Assembly: GCA_934565615.1 (NCBI GenBank)
Contig: CAKTIH010000101.1
Location: forward strand, 1-8,271
Length of the DNA: 8,271 bases
Source of the DNA: an uncultured Oscillospiraceae bacterium
GTDB lineage: Bacteria; Bacillota; Clostridia; Oscillospirales; Oscillospiraceae
Reading direction: 5' to 3'
Shown in pieces: positions 1 through 7,083 of the stretch. The translations under genes and the position numbers were made by a program. Each line of letters opens with the position of its first letter. Position 1 is the stretch's first letter. The notes beneath the pieces are model-generated. The model ran no database searches. It was not told the DNA's origin and saw only the letters and a program-made list of their open reading frames with translations.

Positions 1-752
1 CTCATGGGGAGTATCTGCTTTTCCTTGACAGCGACGATTCGCTTAGTGACAATGCTGTGACGGAGATCATGGAAGCGCTGCGGCAGGACTATGATATTTT
101 CATATATGACTTTGTGTTTGTGAACCCCGAAGGAGCTGTTCTGAGCACTGAGCCCGGCTGCCGAAGGCAAGGCGAGGTCAGCCTCGAAAGCTATCCGGAG
201 CTGCTGATGGAATACCCCTCAGGCTGCAACAAGATATGCCGCCGCAGCCTCTTCACAGACAGCGGACTGCGCTTCCCCGGTCGGGTATGGTACGAAGACC
301 TGCGCACGATGCCGAAGCTCTACACCATGACGGATAAGATCTACGCCACAGGCAGGCCGTGGTACGTCTATCTCCAGCGCCCCGGCTCGATAACGAACGC
401 CGCAAAGCTAGACAGGAACATTGAGATCATCGACGCCGTTGACGATCTCACGGAGTTCTATAAGGCGCGCGGCCTGTATGAGCGCTATAAAAACGAGCTG
501 GAGTATATACGCTTCTATAACGAATTTCTGACAGCCTCGGCAAGGATATGCCCTGCTGACAGCCGCCATCCCCTGCTCAAAACTTTACGTGAAGATTTTA
601 TTGCCAAGTGCCCCGAATATAAAAGCAATCCTTACATCAGCGCCATGCCGCCGAAGCACAAGCTGCTGTGCTCGCTTTTCATGCGCGGAAGATACGGCGA
701 GGCAGGCGCGCTGCTGCGGCTGAATAACGCGCGGAAAGGAGCGCAGAAATGA
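1..752 (+). CDS. GT2 family glycosyltransferase, 5'-truncated by the window edge
   Basis: Probably transfers a sugar from a nucleotide donor to a growing surface glycan on the cytoplasmic face. The frame (codons from base 3) is open to the left edge, so the real start lies outside. The visible part begins GEYLLFLDSDD, the DxD-type metal/nucleotide site of GT-A enzymes. The DVNNGS-type N-terminal half of the Rossmann fold is missing from the window. Further along are NKICRRSL, RVWYEDLRTMPKLY (acidic ED pair typical of the catalytic region) and a QRPGSIT segment, then a helical C-terminal tail. The GTG at 57 is an internal valine codon after the DSDD motif and cannot be the start. The stop TGA (750-752) overlaps the ATG of the next gene, a clear paralog, so the two are probably co-translated. 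The family assignment is firm; donor and acceptor are unknown. Confidence 0.9.
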   Translation, partial: HGEYLLFLDSDDSLSDNAVTEIMEALRQDYDIFIYDFVFVNPEGAVLSTEPGCRRQGEVSLESYPELLMEYPSGCNKICRRSLFTDSGLRFPGRVWYEDLRTMPKLYTMTDKIYATGRPWYVYLQRPGSITNAAKLDRNIEIIDAVDDLTEFYKARGLYERYKNELEYIRFYNEFLTASARICPADSRHPLLKTLREDFIAKCPEYKSNPYISAMPPKHKLLCSLFMRGRYGEAGALLRLNNARKGAQK

Positions 753-1765
753 TCAGGCTCAGTGTAATTATCCCGGTGTATAACGTGGAGGGCTACGTTG
801 CCAAGTGTCTCGATTCGCTCATCCCTCCCGCCGAGGAAGCCATATCGCGCGGGGAAGAACCGGAATATGAGATCATCGCCGTTAACGACGGTTCGACAGA
901 TTCCTCACCTGCGATTGTTCAAGATTATGTAAACCACTATCCGCAGCTCATACGTCTCGTCACAACTGAGAACATGGGGCAGGGACATGCGCGGAACGCC
1001 GGCATTGATGAAGCGCGTGGAGAGTACCTCTACTTCATCGACAGCGACGATTATCTTGCTCCCGACGCAATGAGCGAACTGCTAAACGCTCTCGACGGCG
1101 ACTATGATATTCTCATCTTCGATTCGATAGCCGTGAACACTGACGGGCTTGAGCTTGAATACAGAAAAGGCTGCACGCGCGACAGTGATCTGACGCTCCG
1201 CAGCTATCCCGGGCTGCTGCTGCAATCCCCGGATGTGTGGAACAAAATTTTCCGCAGGTCGCTGTACATCGAAAGCGGCGTGCGTTTCACTGAACGGGTC
1301 TGGTTTGAGGACCTGCGCACTGTCCCGAAGCTCTACCATTACACGGACAGGATCGTTTACCTGCCCAAGGCGTGGCATCGGTACGTCCAGCGCCCCGGCT
1401 CGGTCACGAACACAAAAAAGATCGAGCGCAACCTTGAAATAATCCCCGCGGTCGATGAGCTTATCGAGTTTTACAAAAGCACCGCGGAGTACCCGGAGAT
1501 AAAGGACGCGCTTGAATACCTCGCATTTCACAGCGAGTTTCTGACCTCGTCTGTGCGCGCAAACTTAGCCGACTGGCACAGTGATGTGCAGGATAAGCTG
1601 CGCGTGGATTTCCTTGGAAAGTTCCCCGGTTACGCTTCAAATCCCTACGTGCGCACGATGAGACGCAAGCACAAGCTTTTGACCGTGCTCCTTATGCACA
1701 GGCAGTACCTCGCGGTGCATATCATCATGAAGCTCAACAACCGGCTCAAGGTAAAAAAGGTATAG
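749..1765 (+). CDS. GT2 family glycosyltransferase
   Basis: A complete 338-residue GT-A glycosyltransferase, inferred to add one sugar during surface polysaccharide synthesis. Visible motifs are SVIIPVYN at 5-12, the NDGSTDSS nucleotide-binding segment at 46-53, GQGHARNAG near 78-85, the metal-binding DSDD at 98-101, NKIFRRSL at 165-172 and WFED at 185-188, which supplies the likely catalytic acid. The last ~120 residues are helical and basic (RKHKLL, RLKVKKV), suiting membrane association. The ATG overlaps the upstream stop by ATGA, with an AAAGGAG ribosome binding site at 735-741, 7 nt away, so the start is secure. From the DSDD motif onward it matches the upstream protein nearly without gaps, indicating tandem duplication and divergence. 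The loop between the Rossmann strands (residues 26-40, rich in E) is longer than in the - strand GT2. Specificity cannot be predicted. Confidence 0.93.
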   Translation: MIRLSVIIPVYNVEGYVAKCLDSLIPPAEEAISRGEEPEYEIIAVNDGSTDSSPAIVQDYVNHYPQLIRLVTTENMGQGHARNAGIDEARGEYLYFIDSDDYLAPDAMSELLNALDGDYDILIFDSIAVNTDGLELEYRKGCTRDSDLTLRSYPGLLLQSPDVWNKIFRRSLYIESGVRFTERVWFEDLRTVPKLYHYTDRIVYLPKAWHRYVQRPGSVTNTKKIERNLEIIPAVDELIEFYKSTAEYPEIKDALEYLAFHSEFLTSSVRANLADWHSDVQDKLRVDFLGKFPGYASNPYVRTMRRKHKLLTVLLMHRQYLAVHIIMKLNNRLKVKKV

Positions 1766-1779
1766 GCATATATAGACAA

Positions 1780-1810
1780 AACCCTCGACAGAGCATTTCT
1801 GCCGAGGGTT
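1780..1810. terminator. Bidirectional intrinsic terminator between convergent operons
   Basis: An 8-bp outer stem (AACCCTCG at 1780-1787 with CGAGGGTT at 1803-1810) continues after an A/C mismatch into CAGA/TCTG around a 5-nt loop. On the - strand it is followed by TTTTGTCT, a usable U-tract, and lies only four bases past the - strand GT2 stop. On the + strand the tail AATCTTATTT is a weaker U-tract. It probably ends both the + strand GT2 pair and the - strand glycan operon. Confidence 0.8.
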
Positions 1811-1814
1811 AATC

Positions 1815-2759
1815 TTATTTGCCGTGCAGCTTCTGATTTACCTTAAGGACAAGCTGTCCTGCGTCCTCGAGTCCGTGGTAGTTCATCCACATGATCGTTC
1901 GGCGGTTGCGGCACTCCTTTTTATAGCTGCTGCATTCGGAAAGCTTCGGTATCTTCGTCTGCACATATTGGCGCAGCTTGCCGATGACCTCTTTGCGGTC
2001 AGGCGCATCCTGCTTTGCAAGCCGGCTTATCGAATCAAGCAGCACATGGTTCACAAGGAAGAATTCAAAATCATCCTTATACCCCGCCGGTACCATTTCC
2101 TTCTCCAGCATATCCATGATCGTCAGCATGTCGAGGTTCTTCGCGGCGTTGTTGTTGTGCATTGTGGATTCCTGCCCGCGGCGGTAGACATACAGCGGCT
2201 CCGCTATAAACTCTGTGTGCTTTGAGCGCAGCAGCATTACCGCCGAAAAGTAGAAATCCTCATACCACAGCCCCACCGGGAAGCGAAGCTCTCCGATGAG
2301 AGAGCGCCGGAATATCTTATTGCAGGATGAGCCTGCCGAGCCGAGCCAATTATCCTGAAGCGAGGCCGGGAGCACGCTCTCGCGTCCGTCGGTGAAGCGC
2401 TCAAGAAAGTCGCAGACAACTACATCCGCCCCCGTCTCCGCGGCGCGGGTGTACATCTTCTCGTACATGTCGTGCGTCACCCAGTCGTCGCTGTCGACGA
2501 AGCCGATAAAATCGCCCTTCGCGATATCGAGCGCAAAGTTTCTCGCTCTCCCCTGTCCGCCGTTATCGATATGGAGGACGCGTATCATATCCGGGTTTGC
2601 CGCGGCGTATTCGTCGGCGATCTTCCCGGAGTTGTCGGGCGAGCCGTCGTCCACAAGGATGATCTCATAGTCGTCTATCGTCTGCGACAGCAGCGAATCG
2701 ACGCATTCGCCGAGGTACTCCTCCACCTTATATACCGGCACGATTATGCTCAGCTTCAT
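1815..2759 (-). CDS. GT2 family glycosyltransferase
   Basis: A 314-residue GT-A glycosyltransferase, last gene of the - strand glycan operon. Motifs are SIIVPVYKVEEYL at 4-16, VDDGSPDNS at 36-44, GQGRARN at 68-74, the metal-binding DSDD at 89-92, SCNKIFRRSL at 145-154 and LWYED at 164-168, followed by a helical C-terminal part with YRRGQEST. The architecture resembles the two + strand GT2 proteins, but the middle and tail differ enough that this is a more distant relative. I choose the ATG at 2759: it overlaps the upstream stop by ATGA and has GGAGAGGTGA ending 6 nt upstream. The GTG two codons earlier sits directly against that Shine-Dalgarno sequence and is unlikely. Inferred role: adding one sugar to the lipid-linked repeat. 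The substrate is unknown. Confidence 0.93.
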   Translation of the reverse strand: MKLSIIVPVYKVEEYLGECVDSLLSQTIDDYEIILVDDGSPDNSGKIADEYAAANPDMIRVLHIDNGGQGRARNFALDIAKGDFIGFVDSDDWVTHDMYEKMYTRAAETGADVVVCDFLERFTDGRESVLPASLQDNWLGSAGSSCNKIFRRSLIGELRFPVGLWYEDFYFSAVMLLRSKHTEFIAEPLYVYRRGQESTMHNNNAAKNLDMLTIMDMLEKEMVPAGYKDDFEFFLVNHVLLDSISRLAKQDAPDRKEVIGKLRQYVQTKIPKLSECSSYKKECRNRRTIMWMNYHGLEDAGQLVLKVNQKLHGK

Positions 2760-4246
2760 ACCCACTCACCTCTCCAGCTCGTGATCCTGCTGTCGGGGTT
2801 CACCGCCGTCTGATAGTGGACCAGTCCGAGAATAAGCGCGAGATATATCGAGACGTTCGGGCGTCTGAGCACCGCGCCGGAATACTGCGCAAGCCCTATC
2901 AGAAGCGCAAAGGTGACGAGCAGGATGAAGTTATCCGCCGTGAAGGAGCCCTTGAAATCCCTGCGCAGCCGCCTGATTATCAGGTACACGAAGTACAGGA
3001 TGAACGCCGCGTAGGCCGCAAAGCCCACATAGCCGTAATAGTACCGTATCGCGGGCCAGTCGTTTTCAAGATCCATCCCGCCGGTGAGCCAGATATCCGA
3101 AACGTCGATGCCGAAGAGCTTCGTCAGTGTATCGCTGTGATCCCACATCAGGGAAGCATAAGCGTTCTTTATCGTGCGCGTGTCGATAAGCGTCGCGGCG
3201 TCGGTCGTGAGATCGTACTTGAGCATGATCTCGTCTATGTCGAAGCGCTCGAACATGTTCGGCGTGATGATCCACAGGCACTTCCAGTAGTAATCCTCAA
3301 GCGCGGTGTGTATTTCCGGGTTCGAGAGCTTCTCTTCGTTGCTCATGGAATCCAGATCGTAGCCGAGCGCGCCGATCCCCTCGTCAAAATCATCCTGAGT
3401 AAGCTCGGCAAAGTCACTCTGGGTCTGCTTTATTTTATATTTCGGCGTAAGCGGATACGCTGCCGCCGACGCGATTGCGACTGCGACCAGCACTATCACC
3501 GCAAGCCGGTTGAGATTGCAGCCGCGTATTTTCTTTTCGAGCACAAGAAACACGGCAAAGCCGATGAAGATCACGAAGATAGACATATAGCAGGTCATCG
3601 TGCCGTTCGCGATGAGCACGACCGCCGCGATAACAGGGACGGCAATGTTAACAAACGGCTTGTCTGACTTCACGGCGCAGAATATCGAGAACGCCGCCAG
3701 CGTGACAAGGATGATGCTGTTTGCGCAGCGGTTATCGTCAATGACCCAGCCGCTCACGCCGAGTCCCTCGCCGTAGGTGCAGTTCGCCGTGCCGGTCAGC
3801 ACTGACAGGCCAAGTGCCGCAGCGGTGATACCGGCTGCAAAGAACAGCCCCCAATACGCCTGGTTTCTGGTCTGGTCGTTCTTGATGCTGTACATAAAGC
3901 AGACGGCAAGTATCGGCATCTGCGCGACCTTTGCGGTATATGAAATATCAAAGCCAAGGCTCACGGGGCCTGTGCGGATAGTGTTCGCGATGTGCAGCGC
4001 GCAGACAAGGCCGATCCCGAGCATCCAGAATATAAAGCTCTTTCTCTCGCTGCCGCGCAGTGTAAAGAGCAGATACAACGGCAGGCAGACCATGATGAGA
4101 AGCCGCACATATCCTGCCAGCGTGCCGTCAGGGTTCTTCGTCCAGAACGCGATTATATCAAGCAGCGGCTGCATCACGATCAGCGCCATCAGCCAGTGGT
4201 TGCGCACGAACGCGGTGCGGGCGTTATTGTTTATGCTGTTGTTCAT
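2756..4246 (-). CDS. O-antigen ligase/Wzy-like polysaccharide polymerase, multi-spanning membrane protein
   Basis: A 496-residue integral membrane protein with about twelve hydrophobic segments by eye (roughly 18-36, 43-63, 70-88, 104-121, 130-150, 175-193, 198-214, 217-236, 247-264, 403-425, 440-457, 465-479). A large, mostly acidic loop at 265-402 separates the ninth and tenth; it is probably outside the cell. This pattern, the N-terminal QPLLDIIAFW and the ENDWPAIRYYYGYVGF segment just before the tenth span fit the O-antigen ligase/Wzy polymerase superfamily (O-antigen_lig-like). In a Gram-positive such a protein would polymerise lipid-linked repeats or transfer them to another glycan outside the membrane. 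The ATG overlaps the upstream stop by ATGA, with GAGGTGA just before it, and its own stop overlaps the next start, so it is tightly co-translated. Polymerase versus ligase cannot be decided from sequence; the general class is fairly certain. Confidence 0.85.
   Translation of the reverse strand: MNNSINNNARTAFVRNHWLMALIVMQPLLDIIAFWTKNPDGTLAGYVRLLIMVCLPLYLLFTLRGSERKSFIFWMLGIGLVCALHIANTIRTGPVSLGFDISYTAKVAQMPILAVCFMYSIKNDQTRNQAYWGLFFAAGITAAALGLSVLTGTANCTYGEGLGVSGWVIDDNRCANSIILVTLAAFSIFCAVKSDKPFVNIAVPVIAAVVLIANGTMTCYMSIFVIFIGFAVFLVLEKKIRGCNLNRLAVIVLVAVAIASAAAYPLTPKYKIKQTQSDFAELTQDDFDEGIGALGYDLDSMSNEEKLSNPEIHTALEDYYWKCLWIITPNMFERFDIDEIMLKYDLTTDAATLIDTRTIKNAYASLMWDHSDTLTKLFGIDVSDIWLTGGMDLENDWPAIRYYYGYVGFAAYAAFILYFVYLIIRRLRRDFKGSFTADNFILLVTFALLIGLAQYSGAVLRRPNVSIYLALILGLVHYQTAVNPDSRITSWRGEWV
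2766..2775 (-). promoter_or_regulatory. Ribosome binding site deciding the start of the - strand GT2
   Basis: GGAGAGGTGA read on the - strand, ending 6 nt before the ATG at 2759 and inside the end of the polymerase gene. Its spacing favours that ATG over the in-frame GTG at 2765, which directly abuts it. Confidence 0.7.
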
Positions 4247-6459
4247 TCTATCACCTCATACCACTTTTCCGCGACCTTCTCCTCCGAGAATTCTCTGATC
4301 GCCGCCGTCGCGTTTGCCGACATTCTTTCTCTCAGCTCCGGTTTATCCATAAGCTCGCAGAGCCTATCTTCATACTGCTGCCGCTCACCTTCCGGTACAA
4401 GCACGCCGTCCTCGCCGTCGTGTACGACAGCTCCGGGGCCGACGCGGACATCGTATGCAATTATCGGCAGGCCGCAGCTCTGCGCCTCCATTAGTACGAA
4501 CGGAAAGCCCTCGGAGCGCGAGCTCATGGCAAATACTGACGCTGAAAGCATTTCGTGCTCTACCTCGTCGCCGTTCTTCCTGCCGGTGAGCGTGATATAA
4601 TCTCCCGCTCCGAGCTTTGCTATCTGCTCCTCAAGCTTTGCCCTGTCCTCACCGTCGCCGAGTATGCAAAGCTTCCAGTCCGGTTCGCGCTCATGGATAT
4701 GCGCAAACTGCTCGATGAGCAGGTCAAAGCGCTTGACTTCGGTGAGTCTGCCCGCGGCGAGCACGGTCTTTTCTCTGACAGCGTTGTTGGCATTTTCCGG
4801 GAAACGTGTAAGGAAGTTCGGGATATACACGACTTTGGTATGCCCGTTATAGCCGCGCATCAGCTCCCGCGCTTCTTCAGTGAGACGTGGGGTGAGCATC
4901 GCGAGATAGTCTATATTCCTGTAGCCGTACCTGAAGCCGCGCACATATTTGCGCTTGAGGTCATGGTCATGGTGCAGCTGGGCTATCTTGACAACGCCAG
5001 CGCTGCCGTATTTTGAAAGCTTCAGGTTATCCTCATGCCGGGTGCAGATAAGCACGCCATCCTTGACGGCCTTGACCGTTCTTATGACCGCAAGCTTTTT
5101 CCCGATAAGTATCCTGACGCTGCGGAAGCTCTCCTTTATAAACTGTATCACGGCAAATTTCCTCGCCGCGGCCTTCCACTCCTCGCGGTTCGGCGTGTCA
5201 TGCAGCAGATACTGCAAGCGCACCCTGTCGTCGAGCGGAACAGACGGCGAGCCCGGCATTTTATACACGCTGTATAGATACACCTCATAGCGCTCGGCAA
5301 AGAGGTTGGCCATGCTGATGATCGCTTTCTCCACGCCGCCCATGCCGAGGTGCAGCGCGATGATGCTCACGCGCTTTTTCCGCGTCTCCGGTTCTGGAGC
5401 GTCCGTATGCTCAGCCAGAGCCTTTATGCCGTTTATGATCTCGGTATTGTATTCATGCAGGTCGTCCCGGTGCTTCGGCTCCTTTTGCGAGTGGACTATC
5501 GCGTCGACGATATCCTCGCATCCCTCAAGCCCCTTGCTGTATATCTCAAGGTTCTTCGTGCAGTAGAGCGGGAGCCCGACCGCGCGCGCCTCCATGATGT
5601 TCAGCGGCTGTCCCTCGTAGCGCGAGGTGGAGACAAAAGCATCCATCTTGTCCATGTACACAAAGGGATTTGCGCGCTGTCCCAGAAACGTGACCTTATC
5701 GGTAAGGCCGAGACTGTCGCGCATATATTCAAGCGACAGCCGCTTGTCACCGTCGCCGATGATATACAGATGCAAGTCGTCACGGTACTTTGACGCCTCA
5801 CAGAAGTCGTTCAGCATGATGTCATAGCCCTTCTGGTGGCACAGCCGCCCGATGGCGACGAAGTTCATCTTGCTGCTGTCGACCTCGAAATCGGTCTCTT
5901 CCTCCGCTTTCTGGTATATCTCGTTTGTGTCGATAACGTTCTGGATAACGTTGAAAGGCTTGTCGTATACTCCGCTGCACTCCTTGAACGGCTTGATAAC
6001 GCCCTCAGAAACGCCGACGAACTCATCGTAATACTTGAACTTATCCTTGAAGTTCGACCAGAGCACGCGGTACTTCCACTCGTTCTGAAGCTTCACGCTG
6101 ACGTTGTTGTGTATCCACATGACGCGGCGCTTTGCCGGAACGGTGAGCGCGCCGAGCGCACAGGAGAACTGATAGGAATTGAAATCTATCGCAAGGTCAT
6201 ACTCCTCGCAGTCGGAGAAATCCAGATGCACGAGCTTCTTCGCCGTGTCAAAGGGCATGAAGGAATATATCCTCGGTATATGCGGGAGGTATTTGATAGT
6301 GAGCTGCTCCGGAAAATCGACGTGCCAGAAGCTCTTTCTGTCGGAAAGGTACAGGTCGACCTGATAGCCCTCATAGTCGAAGTTCCTCAGGAGGTTCATT
6401 ATCGATTTCTGAATACCGCCGACGTCCAGATTATCCTGAAAAAAAGCGATCCTCTTCAT
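4243..6459 (-). CDS. Tandem two-domain GT4 (GT-B) glycosyltransferase
   Basis: A 738-residue protein carrying two full GT-B glycosyltransferases end to end. Domain 1 (about 1-350) has the glycine-rich acceptor-side start DNLDVGGIQKS (9-19), GRLCHQKG with R205/K210, IIGDGD, and RYEGQPLNIMEA, an intact E-x7-E pair (E282, E290). Domain 2 (about 362-738) repeats the plan: ALHLGMGGVEKAI (368-380), AAGRLTEVKRF with R571/K576, ILGDGED, SEGFPFVLMEA (E650, E658) and a typical VGPGAVVHDGEDGVLVP nucleotide-sugar segment. The hydrophilic stretch 351-363 looks like a linker. Both active sites appear complete, so the enzyme may add two successive sugars. No membrane segment is seen, so action at the inner face is likely. 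The start has AGAGGA 8 nt upstream and follows a good promoter. It is the first gene of the - strand operon. Donor sugars are unknown. Confidence 0.93.
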   Translation of the reverse strand: MKRIAFFQDNLDVGGIQKSIMNLLRNFDYEGYQVDLYLSDRKSFWHVDFPEQLTIKYLPHIPRIYSFMPFDTAKKLVHLDFSDCEEYDLAIDFNSYQFSCALGALTVPAKRRVMWIHNNVSVKLQNEWKYRVLWSNFKDKFKYYDEFVGVSEGVIKPFKECSGVYDKPFNVIQNVIDTNEIYQKAEEETDFEVDSSKMNFVAIGRLCHQKGYDIMLNDFCEASKYRDDLHLYIIGDGDKRLSLEYMRDSLGLTDKVTFLGQRANPFVYMDKMDAFVSTSRYEGQPLNIMEARAVGLPLYCTKNLEIYSKGLEGCEDIVDAIVHSQKEPKHRDDLHEYNTEIINGIKALAEHTDAPEPETRKKRVSIIALHLGMGGVEKAIISMANLFAERYEVYLYSVYKMPGSPSVPLDDRVRLQYLLHDTPNREEWKAAARKFAVIQFIKESFRSVRILIGKKLAVIRTVKAVKDGVLICTRHEDNLKLSKYGSAGVVKIAQLHHDHDLKRKYVRGFRYGYRNIDYLAMLTPRLTEEARELMRGYNGHTKVVYIPNFLTRFPENANNAVREKTVLAAGRLTEVKRFDLLIEQFAHIHEREPDWKLCILGDGEDRAKLEEQIAKLGAGDYITLTGRKNGDEVEHEMLSASVFAMSSRSEGFPFVLMEAQSCGLPIIAYDVRVGPGAVVHDGEDGVLVPEGERQQYEDRLCELMDKPELRERMSANATAAIREFSEEKVAEKWYEVIE

Positions 6460-6505
6460 GTGCCGAATCCTCTCGTCTGCTATCGTTGGAAAATGTTTAT
6501 GGTAT

Positions 6506-6534
6506 ATTTTATCTCAAAACCGGCGATATGTAAA
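6506..6534 (-). promoter_or_regulatory. SigA-type promoter of the glycan operon
   Basis: Read on the - strand: -35 TTTACA (6529-6534), a 17-bp spacer, and -10 TAAAAT (6506-6511). Each box is one base off consensus. Transcription would start near 6499, giving a leader of about 40 nt before the ATG at 6459. It lies downstream of the rplS terminator, so the operon has independent control. Confidence 0.75.
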
Positions 6535-6548
6535 GCGCGAAGAAATGC

Positions 6549-6581
6549 AAAAAAGCAGCCCCCAGCGGAAGCTGCTTTTTT
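6549..6581 (-). terminator. Intrinsic terminator of rplS
   Basis: GCAGC/GCTGC stem flanked by runs of six A and six T (6549-6559 with 6571-6581), 14 bases after the rplS stop. On the - strand the stem is followed by TTTTTTGC, an excellent U-tract; the A-run could extend the stem. The symmetry would also let it work on the + strand, but no + strand gene ends here. Confidence 0.9.
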
Positions 6582-6595
6582 GTGTGTGATAAGTC

Positions 6596-6937
6596 TCAGA
6601 TGCGCTCTTTGACCTTTGCCTTCTTGCCCACGCGGTCACGCAGGTAGTACAGCTTCGCTCTGCGGACCTTGCCCTTGCGGACGGTGGTGACAGAGTCGAT
6701 GGAGGGAGAATGAACCGGAAAGACCTTCTCGCAGCCTACACCGTAGGAGATGCGGCGGACGGTGATGGTCTCGTTGATGCCGCCATGCTTCTTGGCAATG
6801 ATGGTGCCTTCGAAAGCCTGGGTACGCTCACGGCTGCCTTCCTTGACCAGAACGAGAACGCGGACGGTATCGCCGACGTTCATTTCGGGCAGTTCCTTCT
6901 TCATGTACTGCTCGCTGAGAATTTTGACCAGATCCAT
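6596..6937 (-). CDS. rplS: 50S ribosomal protein L19
   Basis: L19 (bL19) is a bacterial large-subunit protein located at the 30S-50S interface. The 113-residue product is close to the usual ~115. It shows the family pattern throughout: an N-terminal helix (LVKILSEQYMKKELP), GDTVRVLVLVKEGSRERTQAFEGTIIAKKHGG, the ITVRRISYGVGCEKVFPVHSPSIDSVTTVRKGKVRRAKLYYLRDRVGKK core split over the C-terminal half, and a lysine-rich tail. The ATG at 6937 has GGAAGGA 7 nt upstream. In many Bacillota rplS follows rpsP-rimM-trmD; here it stands alone with its own promoter and terminator, and the M50 protease gene lies upstream. A structured leader suggests autoregulation by L19. Confidence 0.98.
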   Translation of the reverse strand: MDLVKILSEQYMKKELPEMNVGDTVRVLVLVKEGSRERTQAFEGTIIAKKHGGINETITVRRISYGVGCEKVFPVHSPSIDSVTTVRKGKVRRAKLYYLRDRVGKKAKVKERI

Positions 6938-6949
6938 ATTATGATCCTT

Positions 6950-7033
6950 CCTTCATATAGACGTTCTTACCGGAGGGACATAGCCTCGGCAGCGGACCGC
7001 CTTTCTATACGCCGTGCGGCATTCCGCACAAGC
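6950..7033 (-). promoter_or_regulatory. Structured 5' leader of rplS, candidate L19 leader element
   Basis: The ~95-nt untranslated leader on the - strand can fold into three local hairpins. The first is GTGCGG/CCGCAC with a 4-nt loop (7014-7029). The second is a 5-bp stem GGCGG/CTGCC with loop TCCG (6988-7001). The third pairs CCGAGG with CCTCCGG (6970-6989, one bulged C) shortly before the Shine-Dalgarno. The second and third share two bases, so they cannot both form fully and could act as a switch. L19 leaders that bind L19 to control translation are known in Bacillota; I have not matched the consensus, so the identity is inferred from position and folding. Confidence 0.45.
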
Positions 7034-7039
7034 CATAGT

Positions 7040-7068
7040 AGTTTAACATAACCCCCCGCTCATTGCAA
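7040..7068 (-). promoter_or_regulatory. Candidate promoter of rplS
   Basis: Read on the - strand: -35 TTGCAA (7063-7068), 17-bp spacer, -10 TAAACT (7040-7045); each box matches four of six consensus bases. The predicted start near 7033 gives a leader long enough for the hairpins seen before rplS. The -35 lies 16 bp past the stop of the protease gene. Confidence 0.55.
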
Positions 7069-7083
7069 GCAATTTTTGCTCAT

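Noticed and set aside
57..752. Start of the first GT2 gene at the GTG at 57
   Set aside because: The frame continues upstream through GEYLLFLDSDD to the window edge, so the gene is truncated and 57 is an internal valine codon.
2757..2765. GTG at 2765 as the start of the - strand GT2
   Set aside because: It directly abuts the Shine-Dalgarno sequence; the ATG at 2759 has correct spacing and the ATGA overlap used throughout this operon.
2816..3667. Long + strand frame opposite the polymerase gene
   Set aside because: It is rich in R, D, E and H with no domain, has no ribosome binding site, and lies fully antisense to a membrane protein gene with clear hydrophobic segments.
5836..6612. Long + strand frame opposite the GT4-GT4 gene
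   Set aside because: It mirrors the codons of a well-supported gene, runs through the - strand promoter and rplS terminator, and shows no recognisable domain.
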